Shown: positions 16,775-26,386, counted from the stretch's first letter. The stretch is DNA of 64,000 nucleotides from Streptomyces fradiae (GCF_041270065.1 NZ_CP065958.1:2542001-2606000); one strand, 5' to 3'. Notes: generated from the sequence alone by a model not told the origin. Program-made: numbers and translations.

Positions 16775-18039
16775 CCCTGCTCGACCGCATCACGACGGCC
16801 CTGCCGCGCGGTACCGCCTTCGTAGGGATCGGTACCGCGCTGCTCGGCGGGGCCAACTACGTCCATCTCGCGGCGGCTGGGCACTCGCTCTCCGTCGACG
16901 ACATGGCGAGCTTCTCGGTCCTGTGGACCGTGGTGGCCTCCATAGGTCTCGGCCTGTTCTTCCCGGTGGAGCAGGAGGTCACCCGCGTGGTGGCCGCCCG
17001 GGTGGTGGCCGGCGACGGCGCGCTGCCCGTGCTGCGGCGCGGTGCCGCGCTGTCCTTCGGGCTGCTCGCGGCGGTGCTGCTGCCGCTGGCGCTGTTCTCC
17101 GGGCAGCTGGCCGACCTCTTCTTCCACGGCGACCGGAGCCTGGTGGCCGCGCTCGGTGGCGCCTTCGCGGCGCTGGCCTGCGCGCATGTCACCCGCGGTG
17201 TCCTCGCGGGCCTCGGCCGCTTCGAGTCGTACGGGCTGCAGCTGGGGCTCGACGGACTGCTGCGGATCGTCCTCTCGGTGGGCCTGGCGTTCGCCGGGGT
17301 CACCTCGGCGTTCGTCTTCGCCGCCGTGATGACGGTCGCTCCGCTGATCTCCGTACTCGTGACCCTGCCGGCGGTGCTGCGCGGGGCGCGGCCCGGTTCC
17401 ACGGCGCACTGGCGGGAGCTGATCGAGCACCTCGGGCTGCTCGTGGGCTCGACGCTGCTCGCGCAGGTGCTGGTCAACATCGCGGTGATCAGCACCAAGC
17501 TGATCGCCACGGACGACAGCGCGCTGGTCGCGGCCCTGCTGTCGGCCCTGGTGCTTGCCCGGGTGCCGCTCTTCGCGTTCGGCGCCTTCCAGGCCTCGCT
17601 GCTCGCGGGTCTGTCGACGGCGCAGGCGGAGGGCGACGACCGCGGCTACCGGCGGCTGCTGCTGCGGGCGTGCTCGATCACGGCTGGCATGGGCGCGGTG
17701 TTCGGGATCGTCGCGGTGGCGCTCGGTCCGTTCCTGCTGCCGGTGCTGTTCGGTTCGCCGGACGTGCTCGGACCGGTCGACTTCTTCTGGCTGGCGCTCG
17801 GCACGACCCTCTACATGCTGGCGATGGTGCTCGGTCAGGCGATGCTCACAAGTGGCGCGGCCCGGCAGCAGCTGGTGTCCTGGATCGTGGGAACGGGCGT
17901 TCTCCTGGCGGTCACGCTGAGTCCGCTGGAGCTGCGCACCAGGGTCGAGATCGCCTATGCCGTGGGGTCGCTGGCGGTCGTCACCTGCATGACGCTGCTT
18001 CTTCGCTCTCGTGTAGGCTACCGTTCGGTGCACTCATAG
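16771..18039 (+). CDS. Polysaccharide flippase-like membrane protein (MOP/Wzx type)
   Basis: 422 residues with about twelve hydrophobic helices spread along the length and short loops, typical of Wzx/MATE-fold lipid-linked oligosaccharide flippases. Near the start is SFSVLWTVVASIGLGLFFPV, comparable to other glycan-cluster flippases. Position directly after rfbD and before the glycosyltransferases supports export of an undecaprenyl-linked glycan (inference). It starts at GTG 16771 within the rfbD stop. Substrate unknown. Confidence 0.8.
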   Translation: MTLLDRITTALPRGTAFVGIGTALLGGANYVHLAAAGHSLSVDDMASFSVLWTVVASIGLGLFFPVEQEVTRVVAARVVAGDGALPVLRRGAALSFGLLAAVLLPLALFSGQLADLFFHGDRSLVAALGGAFAALACAHVTRGVLAGLGRFESYGLQLGLDGLLRIVLSVGLAFAGVTSAFVFAAVMTVAPLISVLVTLPAVLRGARPGSTAHWRELIEHLGLLVGSTLLAQVLVNIAVISTKLIATDDSALVAALLSALVLARVPLFAFGAFQASLLAGLSTAQAEGDDRGYRRLLLRACSITAGMGAVFGIVAVALGPFLLPVLFGSPDVLGPVDFFWLALGTTLYMLAMVLGQAMLTSGAARQQLVSWIVGTGVLLAVTLSPLELRTRVEIAYAVGSLAVVTCMTLLLRSRVGYRSVHS

Positions 18040-18175
18040 GAATGATCACCATTCCCTCACTCTCCGTGACCAACGCGACGGACAGTGTGCTGCAGTCTTG
18101 CGGCGTTCTTCGCCTCTCACCCCGGAAAAGTAGACAGGCCGTTTCCATGAGTCGTCCGATAGACCGGAGCCCCGC

Positions 18176-18580
18176 GTGAAGTTGTGGATGCTGACTTCGG
18201 TCACCGGAGTCTTCCTTGTCGCGTGCATCATCGAGCTGCTGCGCCGTCGCAAGCTCAAGGAGAAGTACGCCTTCCTCTGGGTGCTCACCGGTCTGGTGAT
18301 CATCCCCCTCGGCTTCTTCCCGAGCGGTCTCGACTCGGTCGCCGCCGCGGTGGGCGTCCGCTCCGGTGTGAGCCTGCTGCTCTTCCTCAGTGTCGCCTTC
18401 CTCTTCATCGTCTGCCTCCAGCTCAGCTGGGAGGTGGGTCATCTCGAGGAAGAGGGGCGCACCCTTTCGGAGGAAGTCGCGCTGCTGCGCATCGACGTGA
18501 AGGAACTGCAGAAGCAGGTCGCGGAACACGCGGCGTCCGGGGAGGCGGCCGACCGGGCCGGGCAGGGGGGCCTCAAGTGA
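18176..18580 (+). CDS. DUF2304 membrane protein
   Basis: 134 residues: three TM segments in the first 84 residues (MLTSVTGVFLVACIIELL; FLWVLTGLVIIPLGFFPSGL; SVAFLFIVCLQLSWEV), then a coiled coil (about 88-118, EEEGRTLSEEVALLRIDVKE). This matches the DUF2304 family, whose genes often sit next to dolichyl-phosphate-mannose-synthase-like glycosyltransferases. That is so here: the next gene starts in a GTGA overlap. It probably anchors or organises that transferase at the membrane (inference). A 136-bp gap before it may hold its own promoter. Confidence 0.85.
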   Translation: MKLWMLTSVTGVFLVACIIELLRRRKLKEKYAFLWVLTGLVIIPLGFFPSGLDSVAAAVGVRSGVSLLLFLSVAFLFIVCLQLSWEVGHLEEEGRTLSEEVALLRIDVKELQKQVAEHAASGEAADRAGQGGLK

Positions 18581-19311
18581 TCGACGGCAAGCGCGTATTG
18601 ATCATCATGCCCGCGTGGAACGAGGCCGAGGGCGTCGCCGACGTCGTCAAGGAGGTCTACACGACCCTCCCCGGCGTCGACGTCCTCGTGGTGGACGACG
18701 GATCGGCCGACGACACCAGCGCCGTCGCGCGCGGCGCCGGCGCGACCGTGATGACCCTGCCGTACAACCTCGGTGTCGGCGGCGCGATGCGGGCCGGCTA
18801 CCGGTACGCGCACGACCGCGGCTACGACGTGGCCATCCAGGTCGACGCCGACGGCCAGCACGACCCGCGCAACGTGCCCGAGCTGCTCGCCCGCCTCGAC
18901 GGCGGCGCCGACCTCGTCATGGGCGCCCGTTTCGCCGGCACCGGCGCGTACGAGACCCGCGGCCCGCGCAAGTGGGCCATGGTCGTCCTCGCCTTCTGGC
19001 TGTCGAAGATGGCGAAGACCAAGCTGACCGACGTCACCTCCGGCTTCCGCGCCTCCAACCGCGACCTGATCGACGTCTTCGCGCACTGGTACCCCGTGGA
19101 GTACCTGGGCGACACGGTGGAGTCCACCATCGCCGTCGTCCGGGCCGGCTACCGCGTCGAGCAGGTGCCCGTCGCGATGCGCCCGCGGGCCACCGGCACC
19201 CCCAGCCAGTCGCCGTGGAAGGCCACCCTCTACCTGGGCCGGATCGGCATGATCCTGCTGCTCGCGCTCAGCCGCCGCTCGGCCCTCGGCCCCAAGGGGA
19301 AGGGCAAGTGA
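18577..19311 (+). CDS. Family-2 glycosyltransferase, polyprenyl-phosphate glycosyl type
   Basis: 244 residues, GT-A fold. LIIMPAWNEAEGV begins the nucleotide-sugar domain, VLVVDDGSADDTS and IQVDADGQHDP (D90-x-D92) form the metal/nucleotide site, and VTSGFRASNRD is typical of dolichol/undecaprenyl-phosphate sugar synthases. There is a hydrophobic C-terminal stretch (LGRIGMILLLALS). It probably loads a sugar onto a polyprenyl phosphate at the inner membrane face. GTG 18577 overlaps the DUF2304 stop by 4 nt; its stop overlaps the next GTG by 4 nt. Confidence 0.88.
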   Translation: MIDGKRVLIIMPAWNEAEGVADVVKEVYTTLPGVDVLVVDDGSADDTSAVARGAGATVMTLPYNLGVGGAMRAGYRYAHDRGYDVAIQVDADGQHDPRNVPELLARLDGGADLVMGARFAGTGAYETRGPRKWAMVVLAFWLSKMAKTKLTDVTSGFRASNRDLIDVFAHWYPVEYLGDTVESTIAVVRAGYRVEQVPVAMRPRATGTPSQSPWKATLYLGRIGMILLLALSRRSALGPKGKGK

Positions 19312-20243
19312 CCGCAGTGCCCCACAGCGACAGCACGGCCGGCGCCGCCCCGCTCGACATCATGCTCCCGCACTACGGCGACACCGGTCTGATGCAGGCC
19401 GCCGTGCGCAGCGTCCTGGAGCAGACCGACGGGAACTGGCGGCTGACCGTCGTCGACGACGGCAGGGAACCCGGCGTCCCCGAGTGGTTCGCCTCGCTCG
19501 GCGACGACCGGGTGCGCTACCAGCGCAACGAGCAGAACCTGGGCATCACCCGGAACTTCCGCAAGTGCGTCGACCTGGTGGAATCCACCCACTTCAGCAT
19601 GCTCGGCAGCGACGACCTGCTGCTGCCGAACTACGTCGAGACCATGCGCGCCGCCATCGCGGCCGTCCCCGACGCCACGATCTACCAGCCGGGCGTCGAG
19701 GTCATCGACGAGCACGGCAACCGGTCCTCCACCCTCGGCGACGAGGTCAAGAAGCGGCTGTACGCGCCGAAGGACACCGGCCGCCGCCTGGTGCTCTCCG
19801 GCGAGCCGCTCGCCGCCAACCTGCTCGGCGGCAACTGGCTCTACTTCCCGTCCATCGTCTGGCGCGCCGCAGCGGTCAAGGAGGTCAGCTTCCGGGAGGA
19901 CCTGTCGGTCATCCAGGACCTGGCGCTGATCATCGAGCTGATCCGGCGCGGCGGGAAGCTGGTCGTCGAGCCGACGACCGCGTTCCGCTACCGCCGGCAC
20001 TCCGGCAGCCTCTCCTCCGCGGAAGCCGTCTCCGGCGCCCGCTTCGGCGAGGCCGTGCGCTTCTTCCACCAGGTCGCCGACGAACTCGACGCACACGGCT
20101 GGTCCAAGGCCGCGCGTGCCGCGCGTCGGCACCTGTCCATGCGGCTGCACGCGCTGACAATGGTTCCGGGGGCGCTGCGCCACGGACAGTCGAAGACCAT
20201 ACGCACGCTCCTCGGCTACGCCCTGTCCACGAGTCAGCGCTGA
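19308..20243 (+). CDS. Family-2 glycosyltransferase
   Basis: 311 residues. GT2 motifs: LDIMLPHYGDTGLMQAAVRS, LTVVDDGREPG, FSMLGSDDLLLPNYV (DxD-type), and an acceptor-side QDLALIIELIRRGGK with RYRRHSGSLSS. It should add a sugar during assembly of the lipid-linked glycan; donor and linkage cannot be told. GTG 19308 overlaps the preceding transferase stop by 4 nt (translational coupling). A 48-nt gap follows to the TagF-like gene. Confidence 0.88.
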   Translation: MTAVPHSDSTAGAAPLDIMLPHYGDTGLMQAAVRSVLEQTDGNWRLTVVDDGREPGVPEWFASLGDDRVRYQRNEQNLGITRNFRKCVDLVESTHFSMLGSDDLLLPNYVETMRAAIAAVPDATIYQPGVEVIDEHGNRSSTLGDEVKKRLYAPKDTGRRLVLSGEPLAANLLGGNWLYFPSIVWRAAAVKEVSFREDLSVIQDLALIIELIRRGGKLVVEPTTAFRYRRHSGSLSSAEAVSGARFGEAVRFFHQVADELDAHGWSKAARAARRHLSMRLHALTMVPGALRHGQSKTIRTLLGYALSTSQR

Positions 20244-20291
20244 CCCGGCGGTCACGCCCCTGTCTCCCACGTCAGATTCCACGGTATTGAG

Positions 20292-22562
20292 ATGACACAG
20301 ACGCAATCCCCCTCCGGTTCCGAAGTGCCCCTGTTCAGCATCATCGTGCCCACGTACAAGGTGCAGGCGTTCCTGCGGGACTGTCTGGACTCGGTGCTGG
20401 AGCAGTCGTTCCGGGACTACGAGCTCCTGGTCGTCAACGACTGCTCGCCGGACGGTTGCGGCGCGATCATCGACGACTACGCCAAGGCCGACGAGCGCGT
20501 CGTGGCGATGCACCTGGAGCAGAACGTCGGTCTCGGGAAGGCCCGCAACGCGGGCATGGCCCGGGCCAAGGGCAAGTACCTGCTCTTCCTCGACAGCGAC
20601 GACACGATGCTGCCCGGCTCGCTCCAGGCCATCGCCCGCCGCATCGAGGAGGCCGCGGACCCGGACCTGGTGATCTTCGACTACTCGCGGACCCACTGGG
20701 ACGGCCGGGTCACCCCGAACGCCCGCGCCGACGTGCTGGCCAAGGCCGCCAAGCAGGGCGTCTTCCCGCTGAAGAAGCAGCCGGAGCTGCTCGGCCTGCT
20801 GCAGGTCGCCTGGAACAAGGCGTACCGCCGCGACTTCGTCGAGCAGTGGGGCTTCCAGTACCCCTCGGGCTACTACGAGGACACCCCCTGGACCTACCCG
20901 GTCATGATCGCGGCGGAGACCATCGCCGTGCTCGACCGCGTCTGCGTCTACTACCGCCAGCGGCGCCAGGGCTCGATCCTGCACAGCACCAGCCGCAAGC
21001 ACTTCGACGTGTTCGACCAGTACGACCTGGTCTTCAAGTTCCTCGACGAGAACCCGCAGTTCGACGAGTACCGGGGCGCGCTGTACGAGCGGATGGTCAA
21101 CCACTTCCGGGTGGTCGACGTCTCCCCCGGCCGGCTCCCCGACGACGCGCGCGCCGAGTTCCGCGAGCGCTGGGCCGAGGCCGAGGGCCGGCTCCGTCCG
21201 GCGGGCGTGCCGGCCGCGCCGAAGGGCAAGGGCCAGATGATCCCGGCGAAGCACCGGGAGAAGGCCCGCAAGACGGTCCGCTCGCTCCGGGCGAAGAAGT
21301 CCGTGCCGGCGAAGCTGAAGAAGAAGCTGCGCAAGCGCGTGCTGCAGGCCTACTACCGGGCCCAGCGGATGCTGCCGGTCCAGCAGGACGTCGCCGTGTT
21401 CGCGGCGTACTGGAACGGCTCGTACTCCTGCAACCCGGCGGCGATCCACGAGAAGATGAAGGAACTCGCCCCCGGCATGAAGGCGGTGTGGGTCCTCAAG
21501 AACGACGCCACCAGCCGTCCGCCGAAGGGCGTGCCGACCGTGCACCCGGGCTCGCTCGGGTTCTGGAAGGCGATGGCCCGCGGCAAGTACTTCGTCAACA
21601 ACGTGAACTTCCCGCCGTCCGTGGTCAAGCGCGAGGGCCAGGTGCACCTCCAGACCCACCACGGCACCCCGCTCAAGCGCATGGGCGTCGACCTGGCCGA
21701 GTACCCGGTCGGCCGGCGCGGCATGAACCTGGTCCGGCTGATGGACCGGGTGGACCGCTGGGACTACAGCCTCACGTCCAACAGCTTCTCCACCGCCGCC
21801 TGGGACCGTGCCTACCCCTCGTTCTACGAGGCGCTCGAGTACGGCTACCCGCGCAACGACCAGCTGGTCAACGCGTCGGCGGCGGACGTGGCCGCGGCCC
21901 GCAAGAAGCTCGGCATCGCCGAGGGCACCCAGGTGATCCTCTACACGCCGACGCACCGCGACTACCACGACGCCCCCAAGCAGATGCTGGACCTGGAGAA
22001 GTTCGCCGAGACCCTCGGCTCCGAGTTCACCCTGCTGGTGCGCGCGCACTACTTCTACGACCAGAGCCTGCTGGCCGCCGGTTCGACCGGCAGCGCGCGG
22101 TTGGTCGACGTGAGCAGCCACCCCTCGGTCGAGGAGCTGTACCTCGCCGCGGACTGCCTGCTCACCGACTACTCGTCGGTGATGTTCGACTACGCGAACC
22201 TCGACCGTCCGGTCGTGATCTACGCGAACGACTGGGAGGTGTACCGCACGACCCGCGGCACCTACTTCGACGTCACCGTCGACTCCCCCGGTCTGACCGT
22301 GCAGACCGAGGAGGAGCTCCTGGAGGTCTTCACCTCGGGCCGCTGGAACGGTCCCGAGTCGGACGCGGCCCGCGCCGAGTTCCGCAAGACCTTCTGCGAG
22401 TTCGACGACGGCCGGGCGGCCGAGCGCGTGGTCCGCAAGGTGTTCCTCGGCCAGGACGAGGTGCCGCCGGTGCTGCCGATCGGCGAGCGTCCGGTGCCGC
22501 CGCGCCCCGGGCAGCAGCCGCTGGCCGAGGTGGCCAGGCCGCGTGACCGAGAGACCGTCTGA
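20292..22562 (+). CDS. Glycosyltransferase / CDP-glycerol glycerophosphotransferase fusion (TagF-like)
   Basis: 756 residues in two halves. Residues about 14-230 are a family-2 glycosyltransferase (FSIIVPTYKVQAFLRDCLDS, LLVVNDCSPDG, LFLDSDDTML). A basic linker (about 310-360, rich in K/R) probably lies on the membrane. Residues about 365-735 are a TagB/TagF glycerophosphotransferase (VHLQTHHGTPLKRMG with the catalytic His, ILYTPTHRD, LTDYSSVMFDYANLDRP). Such fusions polymerise teichoic-acid-type chains with sugar in the backbone or side chain. It points to a polyol- or glycosyl-phosphate wall polymer as the product of this cluster. The exact donor is unknown. Confidence 0.9.
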   Translation: MTQTQSPSGSEVPLFSIIVPTYKVQAFLRDCLDSVLEQSFRDYELLVVNDCSPDGCGAIIDDYAKADERVVAMHLEQNVGLGKARNAGMARAKGKYLLFLDSDDTMLPGSLQAIARRIEEAADPDLVIFDYSRTHWDGRVTPNARADVLAKAAKQGVFPLKKQPELLGLLQVAWNKAYRRDFVEQWGFQYPSGYYEDTPWTYPVMIAAETIAVLDRVCVYYRQRRQGSILHSTSRKHFDVFDQYDLVFKFLDENPQFDEYRGALYERMVNHFRVVDVSPGRLPDDARAEFRERWAEAEGRLRPAGVPAAPKGKGQMIPAKHREKARKTVRSLRAKKSVPAKLKKKLRKRVLQAYYRAQRMLPVQQDVAVFAAYWNGSYSCNPAAIHEKMKELAPGMKAVWVLKNDATSRPPKGVPTVHPGSLGFWKAMARGKYFVNNVNFPPSVVKREGQVHLQTHHGTPLKRMGVDLAEYPVGRRGMNLVRLMDRVDRWDYSLTSNSFSTAAWDRAYPSFYEALEYGYPRNDQLVNASAADVAAARKKLGIAEGTQVILYTPTHRDYHDAPKQMLDLEKFAETLGSEFTLLVRAHYFYDQSLLAAGSTGSARLVDVSSHPSVEELYLAADCLLTDYSSVMFDYANLDRPVVIYANDWEVYRTTRGTYFDVTVDSPGLTVQTEEELLEVFTSGRWNGPESDAARAEFRKTFCEFDDGRAAERVVRKVFLGQDEVPPVLPIGERPVPPRPGQQPLAEVARPRDRETV

Positions 22563-22621
22563 ACCGACTAGTCTGTTCGACTGTCCCGAACGTCCAACCA
22601 CGATGCCCAGCGGAGCCGAGT

Positions 22622-24172
22622 TTGAAACTCCCGCGCAACGCCTTCCTCAGCAAGCAGTGGAAGAGAATCCCGGAGAAGCGCCGACTGCCCGTGGCGGTCT
22701 TCGCCACGACGCAGTTTCTCTTCCTGCTGTGGTGGGCGGCGTTCTTCCCCGGAGCGCTGAGCTACGACTCGATCACCTACGTGTGGCACGTCACGACGAA
22801 CCACTGGGAGTCGAACCACTCGGTGGTCTACGACTCGCTGGTGTGGCTGTCGCTGAACACCACCGGTGATCTGTGGATCCTGACGCTGGCGCAGACCGTC
22901 GCGATGTCGGCGGCGCTCGCCTACTGCTCCGTCACCCTGCGCGCGTGGGGTGTCCGGCAGCGGTGGGCGGCCGTCGCCGCGAGCGTGCCGGCGCTGCTGC
23001 CGCCGACGGCGGTCTTCGTGATCTTCGTCTGGAAGGACGTGCCGTTCGTCATCGGCGCGGTCCTCGCCTTCGGCGCGGCGGGCCGGCTCGCGGCCCGTCG
23101 GGCCCGGGGCCGGCAGGCCGTCCGCGACAGGGAGTTCTACCGCACGGTCGGCCTGCTCTTCCTGGGCTTCCTGTCGCTCGCACTGTTCCGCAACAACGGC
23201 ATCCTGGTCGGCGTCGTCGCGGCGCCGATCCTGCTGATCGCGCTGCCGTCGATGCGGAAGTGGGTGCTCGCGGCGACCGCCGTGCCGGTGCTGATCTTCG
23301 GTCTGCTGACCGCCGTGATCTACCCGGCGGCCGGCGTGAAGACGCCGCCGAAGGACGCGGTGTACGCCTTCTTCTACGCGGACATCGCGGTCGCGTACGG
23401 GCAGCGCCCGGGCTTCTTCACCAAGGAGGACAAGGCGCTGATGTCCAGCATCGCGCCGTTGTCCCACTGGAAGGGCCGCGCCGCGAACTGCTACAACGCG
23501 GACTGGGCGATGGAGTCCCCGCCGATGAACCGGCCGCTCGCGGCGGAGCGCAACGACGAGCTGATGGCCCTGTGGAAGCGGGTCATGAAGCGCACGCCGG
23601 ACCTGGTCATCGGGGCGCGGGTGTGCCGGGCGCACATCGCGTGGGCGATCTTCCCGGGCCCGAAGGAGCTGCGGGCGAACACGCTGCTGAGTGACCCGCA
23701 GACGTCGAAGACGCTGTTCTCGTACCTCAAGTGGAACGACGACATCAAGCACAGCGAGTACCGGCCGAAGCTGAAGATCCGGCCGCTGTCGGAGCCGCTG
23801 CACAAGGTCGCGGACTTCTCGTGGCGCGCGTTCAAGGTGCCGCAGCTGCAGTGGCTGCTGTTCCGCGGGGCGATCTGGTGCTACGCGTCGTACCTGATCG
23901 TGCTGCTGTACCGCCGCCGCACCAAGCTGAAGGGCACGCTGGCCCTGGTCTCCGTGACGCTGGGCCTCCAGCTGACGGTCCTGGCCGCGAACCCGGCGCC
24001 GCTGTGGCGCTACATGATCGGCCCGATCTTCCTCGGCATCCTGCTGCTCCCGCTCCTCCGCGCGAAGCCGAACTTCGGCCCGACCCCGGACCCGGAGCCC
24101 TCGCAGCCCACCGAGTCCCAGCGCGAAAACCCCGACTCGGACCCGGAGCCCGTTCCGACCCCGGTCGCCTGA
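22622..24172 (+). CDS. Polytopic membrane protein of glycan cluster (DUF6020-like, possible GT-C)
   Basis: 516 residues. About ten TM helices, a long extracytoplasmic loop (about 240-400), and a P/E/S-rich C-terminal tail. The N-terminal AFFPGALSYDSITYVWHVTT, followed by a Trp/His loop, resembles the membrane GT-C-like/DUF6020 family, some of which are polymer-modifying transferases. The function is inferred only. The start is TTG 22622, with GGAG six to seven bases upstream; there is no better start nearby. It closes the cluster before a strong convergent terminator. Confidence 0.75.
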   Translation: MKLPRNAFLSKQWKRIPEKRRLPVAVFATTQFLFLLWWAAFFPGALSYDSITYVWHVTTNHWESNHSVVYDSLVWLSLNTTGDLWILTLAQTVAMSAALAYCSVTLRAWGVRQRWAAVAASVPALLPPTAVFVIFVWKDVPFVIGAVLAFGAAGRLAARRARGRQAVRDREFYRTVGLLFLGFLSLALFRNNGILVGVVAAPILLIALPSMRKWVLAATAVPVLIFGLLTAVIYPAAGVKTPPKDAVYAFFYADIAVAYGQRPGFFTKEDKALMSSIAPLSHWKGRAANCYNADWAMESPPMNRPLAAERNDELMALWKRVMKRTPDLVIGARVCRAHIAWAIFPGPKELRANTLLSDPQTSKTLFSYLKWNDDIKHSEYRPKLKIRPLSEPLHKVADFSWRAFKVPQLQWLLFRGAIWCYASYLIVLLYRRRTKLKGTLALVSVTLGLQLTVLAANPAPLWRYMIGPIFLGILLLPLLRAKPNFGPTPDPEPSQPTESQRENPDSDPEPVPTPVA

Positions 24173-24191
24173 CGACCTGACGGATGTACGC

Positions 24192-24233
24192 AAAGGGGCC
24201 CGGCCTCCTCGTGAGAGGAGGCCGGGCCCCTTT
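24192..24233. terminator. Bidirectional hairpin terminator between glycan cluster and obgE
   Basis: Perfect 19-bp stem (AAAGGGGCCCGGCCTCCTC and its complement) with a GTGA tetraloop and T-rich/A-rich ends. It sits between the converging stops at 24172 and 24242, so it can serve both strands. Confidence 0.92.
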
Positions 24234-24241
24234 AGTGCGCC

Positions 24242-25681
24242 TTAGAACGGGTTGAACTCGTCGAACTCGCGCTGCGCGTCGTCCCGCTCGGCGTCCCGGT
24301 CGCGGCGGCGCTGGGCGGCCGGACGAGGGGCTTCCAGACGGTGGTCCTCGCCGCGGCGGCCGAGCATTTCGGCGCCGGAGACCATGGAGGGCTCCCAGTC
24401 GAAGACGACCGCGTTGTCCTCGGGGCCGATGGCGACGCCGTCGCCGGCGCGGGCGCCGGCCTTCATGAGCTCGTCCTCGACGCCGAGGCGGTTGAGGCGG
24501 TCCGCGAGGTAGCCGACGGCCTCGTCGTTGTTGAAGTCGGTCTGGCGGACCCAGCGCTCGGGCTTCTCGCCGCGCACGCGGTACAGGTCCTCGTGCTCCT
24601 CGTAGGTGACGGTGAAGCCGGCGTCGTCGACCGCCTTCGGGCGGATGACGATCCGGGTCGCCTCCTCCTTCGGCTTGGCCGCGCGGGCCTTCGCGACGAT
24701 GTCGGCGATCGCGTAGGAGAGCTCCTTGAGGCCCGTACGGGCGACCGCGGAGATCTCGAAGACGCGGTAGCCGCGCTCCTCCAGGTCCGGGCGGATCATG
24801 TCCGCGAGGTCCTTGCCGTCCGGGACGTCGATCTTGTTGAGGACGACGATGCGCGGGCGGTCGCCGAGGCCGCCGTACTGCGTCAGCTCCTCCTCGATCG
24901 CGTCCAGGTCGCTGACCGGGTCCCGGTCGGACTCCAGGGTCGCGGTGTCGAGGACGTGCACCAGGACCGAGCAGCGCTCGACGTGGCGCAGGAACTCCAG
25001 GCCCAGGCCGCGGCCCTGGCTGGCGCCGGGGATGAGGCCGGGGACGTCGGCGATGGTGTAGACGGTCGAGCCGGCCGTGACCACGCCGAGGTTGGGGACG
25101 AGCGTCGTGAAGGGGTAGTCCGCGATCTTCGGCTTGGCGGCCGAGAGGACGGAGATCAGCGACGACTTGCCGGCGCTCGGGTAGCCGACGAGCGCCACGT
25201 CGGCGACCGTCTTCAGCTCCAGGACGATGTCCTGGAGGTCGCCGGGCTCGCCGAGCAGCGCGAAGCCGGGGGCCTTGCGGCGGGCCGAGGACAGCGCCGC
25301 GTTGCCGAGGCCGCCGCGGCCGCCCTGGGCCGCCACGTAGGTGGTGCCCTCGCCGACCAGGTCGGCGAGCACATTGCCCTTCTTGTCGAGGATGACGGTG
25401 CCGTCGGGCACGGTCAGGACCAGGTCCTGACCGTCCTTGCCCGCGCGGTTGCCGCCCTCACCGGGCTTGCCGTTGGTGGCCTTGCGGTGCGGCGAGTGGT
25501 GGTACTCGAGGAGCGTGGTCACCGACTGGTCCACCGTGAGGATCACATCGCCGCCACGGCCGCCGTTGCCGCCGTCCGGGCCGCCGAGCGGCTTGAACTT
25601 CTCCCGGTGGACGGAGGCGCAGCCGTGGCCTCCGTTACCCGCGGCGACGTGCAGCTCGACGCGGTCCACGAAGGTGGTCAT
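24242..25681 (-). CDS. obgE: GTPase ObgE/CgtA
   Basis: Essential Obg-family GTPase linked to 50S ribosome assembly; in Streptomyces obg also affects aerial development. 479 residues: glycine-rich Obg domain 1-159 ([20 protein letters not shown]), G1 GYPSAGKSS at 166-174, switch [15 protein letters not shown], and an OCT domain about 350-430 ([20 protein letters not shown]). It ends with a charged tail. It follows rpmA with a hairpin between (25741-25779), which may weaken rather than stop read-through. Confidence 0.96.
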   Translation of the reverse strand: MTTFVDRVELHVAAGNGGHGCASVHREKFKPLGGPDGGNGGRGGDVILTVDQSVTTLLEYHHSPHRKATNGKPGEGGNRAGKDGQDLVLTVPDGTVILDKKGNVLADLVGEGTTYVAAQGGRGGLGNAALSSARRKAPGFALLGEPGDLQDIVLELKTVADVALVGYPSAGKSSLISVLSAAKPKIADYPFTTLVPNLGVVTAGSTVYTIADVPGLIPGASQGRGLGLEFLRHVERCSVLVHVLDTATLESDRDPVSDLDAIEEELTQYGGLGDRPRIVVLNKIDVPDGKDLADMIRPDLEERGYRVFEISAVARTGLKELSYAIADIVAKARAAKPKEEATRIVIRPKAVDDAGFTVTYEEHEDLYRVRGEKPERWVRQTDFNNDEAVGYLADRLNRLGVEDELMKAGARAGDGVAIGPEDNAVVFDWEPSMVSGAEMLGRRGEDHRLEAPRPAAQRRRDRDAERDDAQREFDEFNPF

Positions 25682-25740
25682 GGTTGGGCCTCCAGAGAGC
25701 TAAAGCTATGGGTGGGAATGTCTATCTAGTAACACGCGAA

Positions 25741-25779
25741 AGGCGGACCCGCTTCCCTTACGGGAAGTGAGGTCCGCCT
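25741..25779 (-). terminator. Hairpin between rpmA and obgE
   Basis: Outer stem AGGCGGACC/GGTCCGCCT and inner stem TTCCC/GGGAA around TTAC, with a CGC/GTGA internal loop. Downstream of rplU-rpmA and upstream of obgE, so it may be a terminator or partial attenuator. Confidence 0.65.
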
Positions 25780-25796
25780 CCGCCAAGCTGTTCCGA

Positions 25797-26051
25797 TCAG
25801 GCGACCGGAACGATGTTCACGACCTTGCGGCCACGGAAGGTGCCGAACTGCACCGAACCGGCCTGCAGGGCGAACAGCGTGTCGTCGCCACCGCGACCGA
25901 CACCCGAGCCCGGGTGGAAGTGGGTGCCGCGCTGGCGGACCAGGATCTCACCCGCGTTGACGACCTGACCGCCGAAGCGCTTCACGCCGAGCCGCTGGGC
26001 GTTGGAATCGCGACCGTTCCGGGTGGACGATGCGCCCTTCTTGTGTGCCAT
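25797..26051 (-). CDS. rpmA: 50S ribosomal protein L27
   Basis: 84 residues. [20 protein letters not shown] is the classical L27 N-terminus, which reaches the peptidyl-transferase centre; there is no cleavable extension. [16 protein letters not shown] and [12 protein letters not shown] complete the fold. It lies 14 nt downstream of rplU, in the conserved rplU-rpmA-obg order. Confidence 0.98.
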   Translation of the reverse strand: MAHKKGASSTRNGRDSNAQRLGVKRFGGQVVNAGEILVRQRGTHFHPGSGVGRGGDDTLFALQAGSVQFGTFRGRKVVNIVPVA

Positions 26052-26065
26052 TGCTCAGTCCCTCT

Positions 26066-26386
26066 TTACTTCGCGGCCGTCGGGATGGACGTGACCTTGA
26101 TCGCCGTGTACTGCTGACGGTGACCCTGGCGACGGCGGTAGCCGGTCTTGTTCTTGTAGCGCAGGATGTCGATCTTGGCGCCCTTGGTGTGGTCCACGAC
26201 CTCGGCCTGGACCTTGATGCCCGCCAGGACCCACGGGTCGCTGGTCACGGCGTCGCCGTCGACGACGAGCAGGGTCGAGAGCTCGACCGTGTCGCCAGCC
26301 TTGGCGGTGGAAATCTTGTCAACCTCAACGATGTCGCCGACAGCAACCTTGTGCTGGCGACCACCGCTGCGCACGATGGCGTACAC
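26066..26386 (-). CDS. rplU: 50S ribosomal protein L21
   Basis: 106 residues with [20 protein letters not shown] at the N-terminus and the C-terminal [17 protein letters not shown] that binds 23S rRNA. A candidate promoter at 26522-26551 precedes a leader of about 130 nt. Confidence 0.98.
   Translation of the reverse strand: MYAIVRSGGRQHKVAVGDIVEVDKISTAKAGDTVELSTLLVVDGDAVTSDPWVLAGIKVQAEVVDHTKGAKIDILRYKNKTGYRRRQGHRQQYTAIKVTSIPTAAK

Noticed and set aside
18042..18179. A 45-codon open frame (MITIPSLSVTNATDSVLQ...) ending in the DUF2304 GTGA
   Set aside because: The GTGA overlap looks attractive, but third positions are not GC-biased, rare codons (AGA, ATA, AAA) occur, and there is no proper RBS spacing.
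19230..22601. A very long open frame (1,123 codons) on the minus strand
   Set aside because: It is antisense to two glycosyltransferase genes and the TagF-like gene; it arises from the GC-rich third-position bias and has no known motif.
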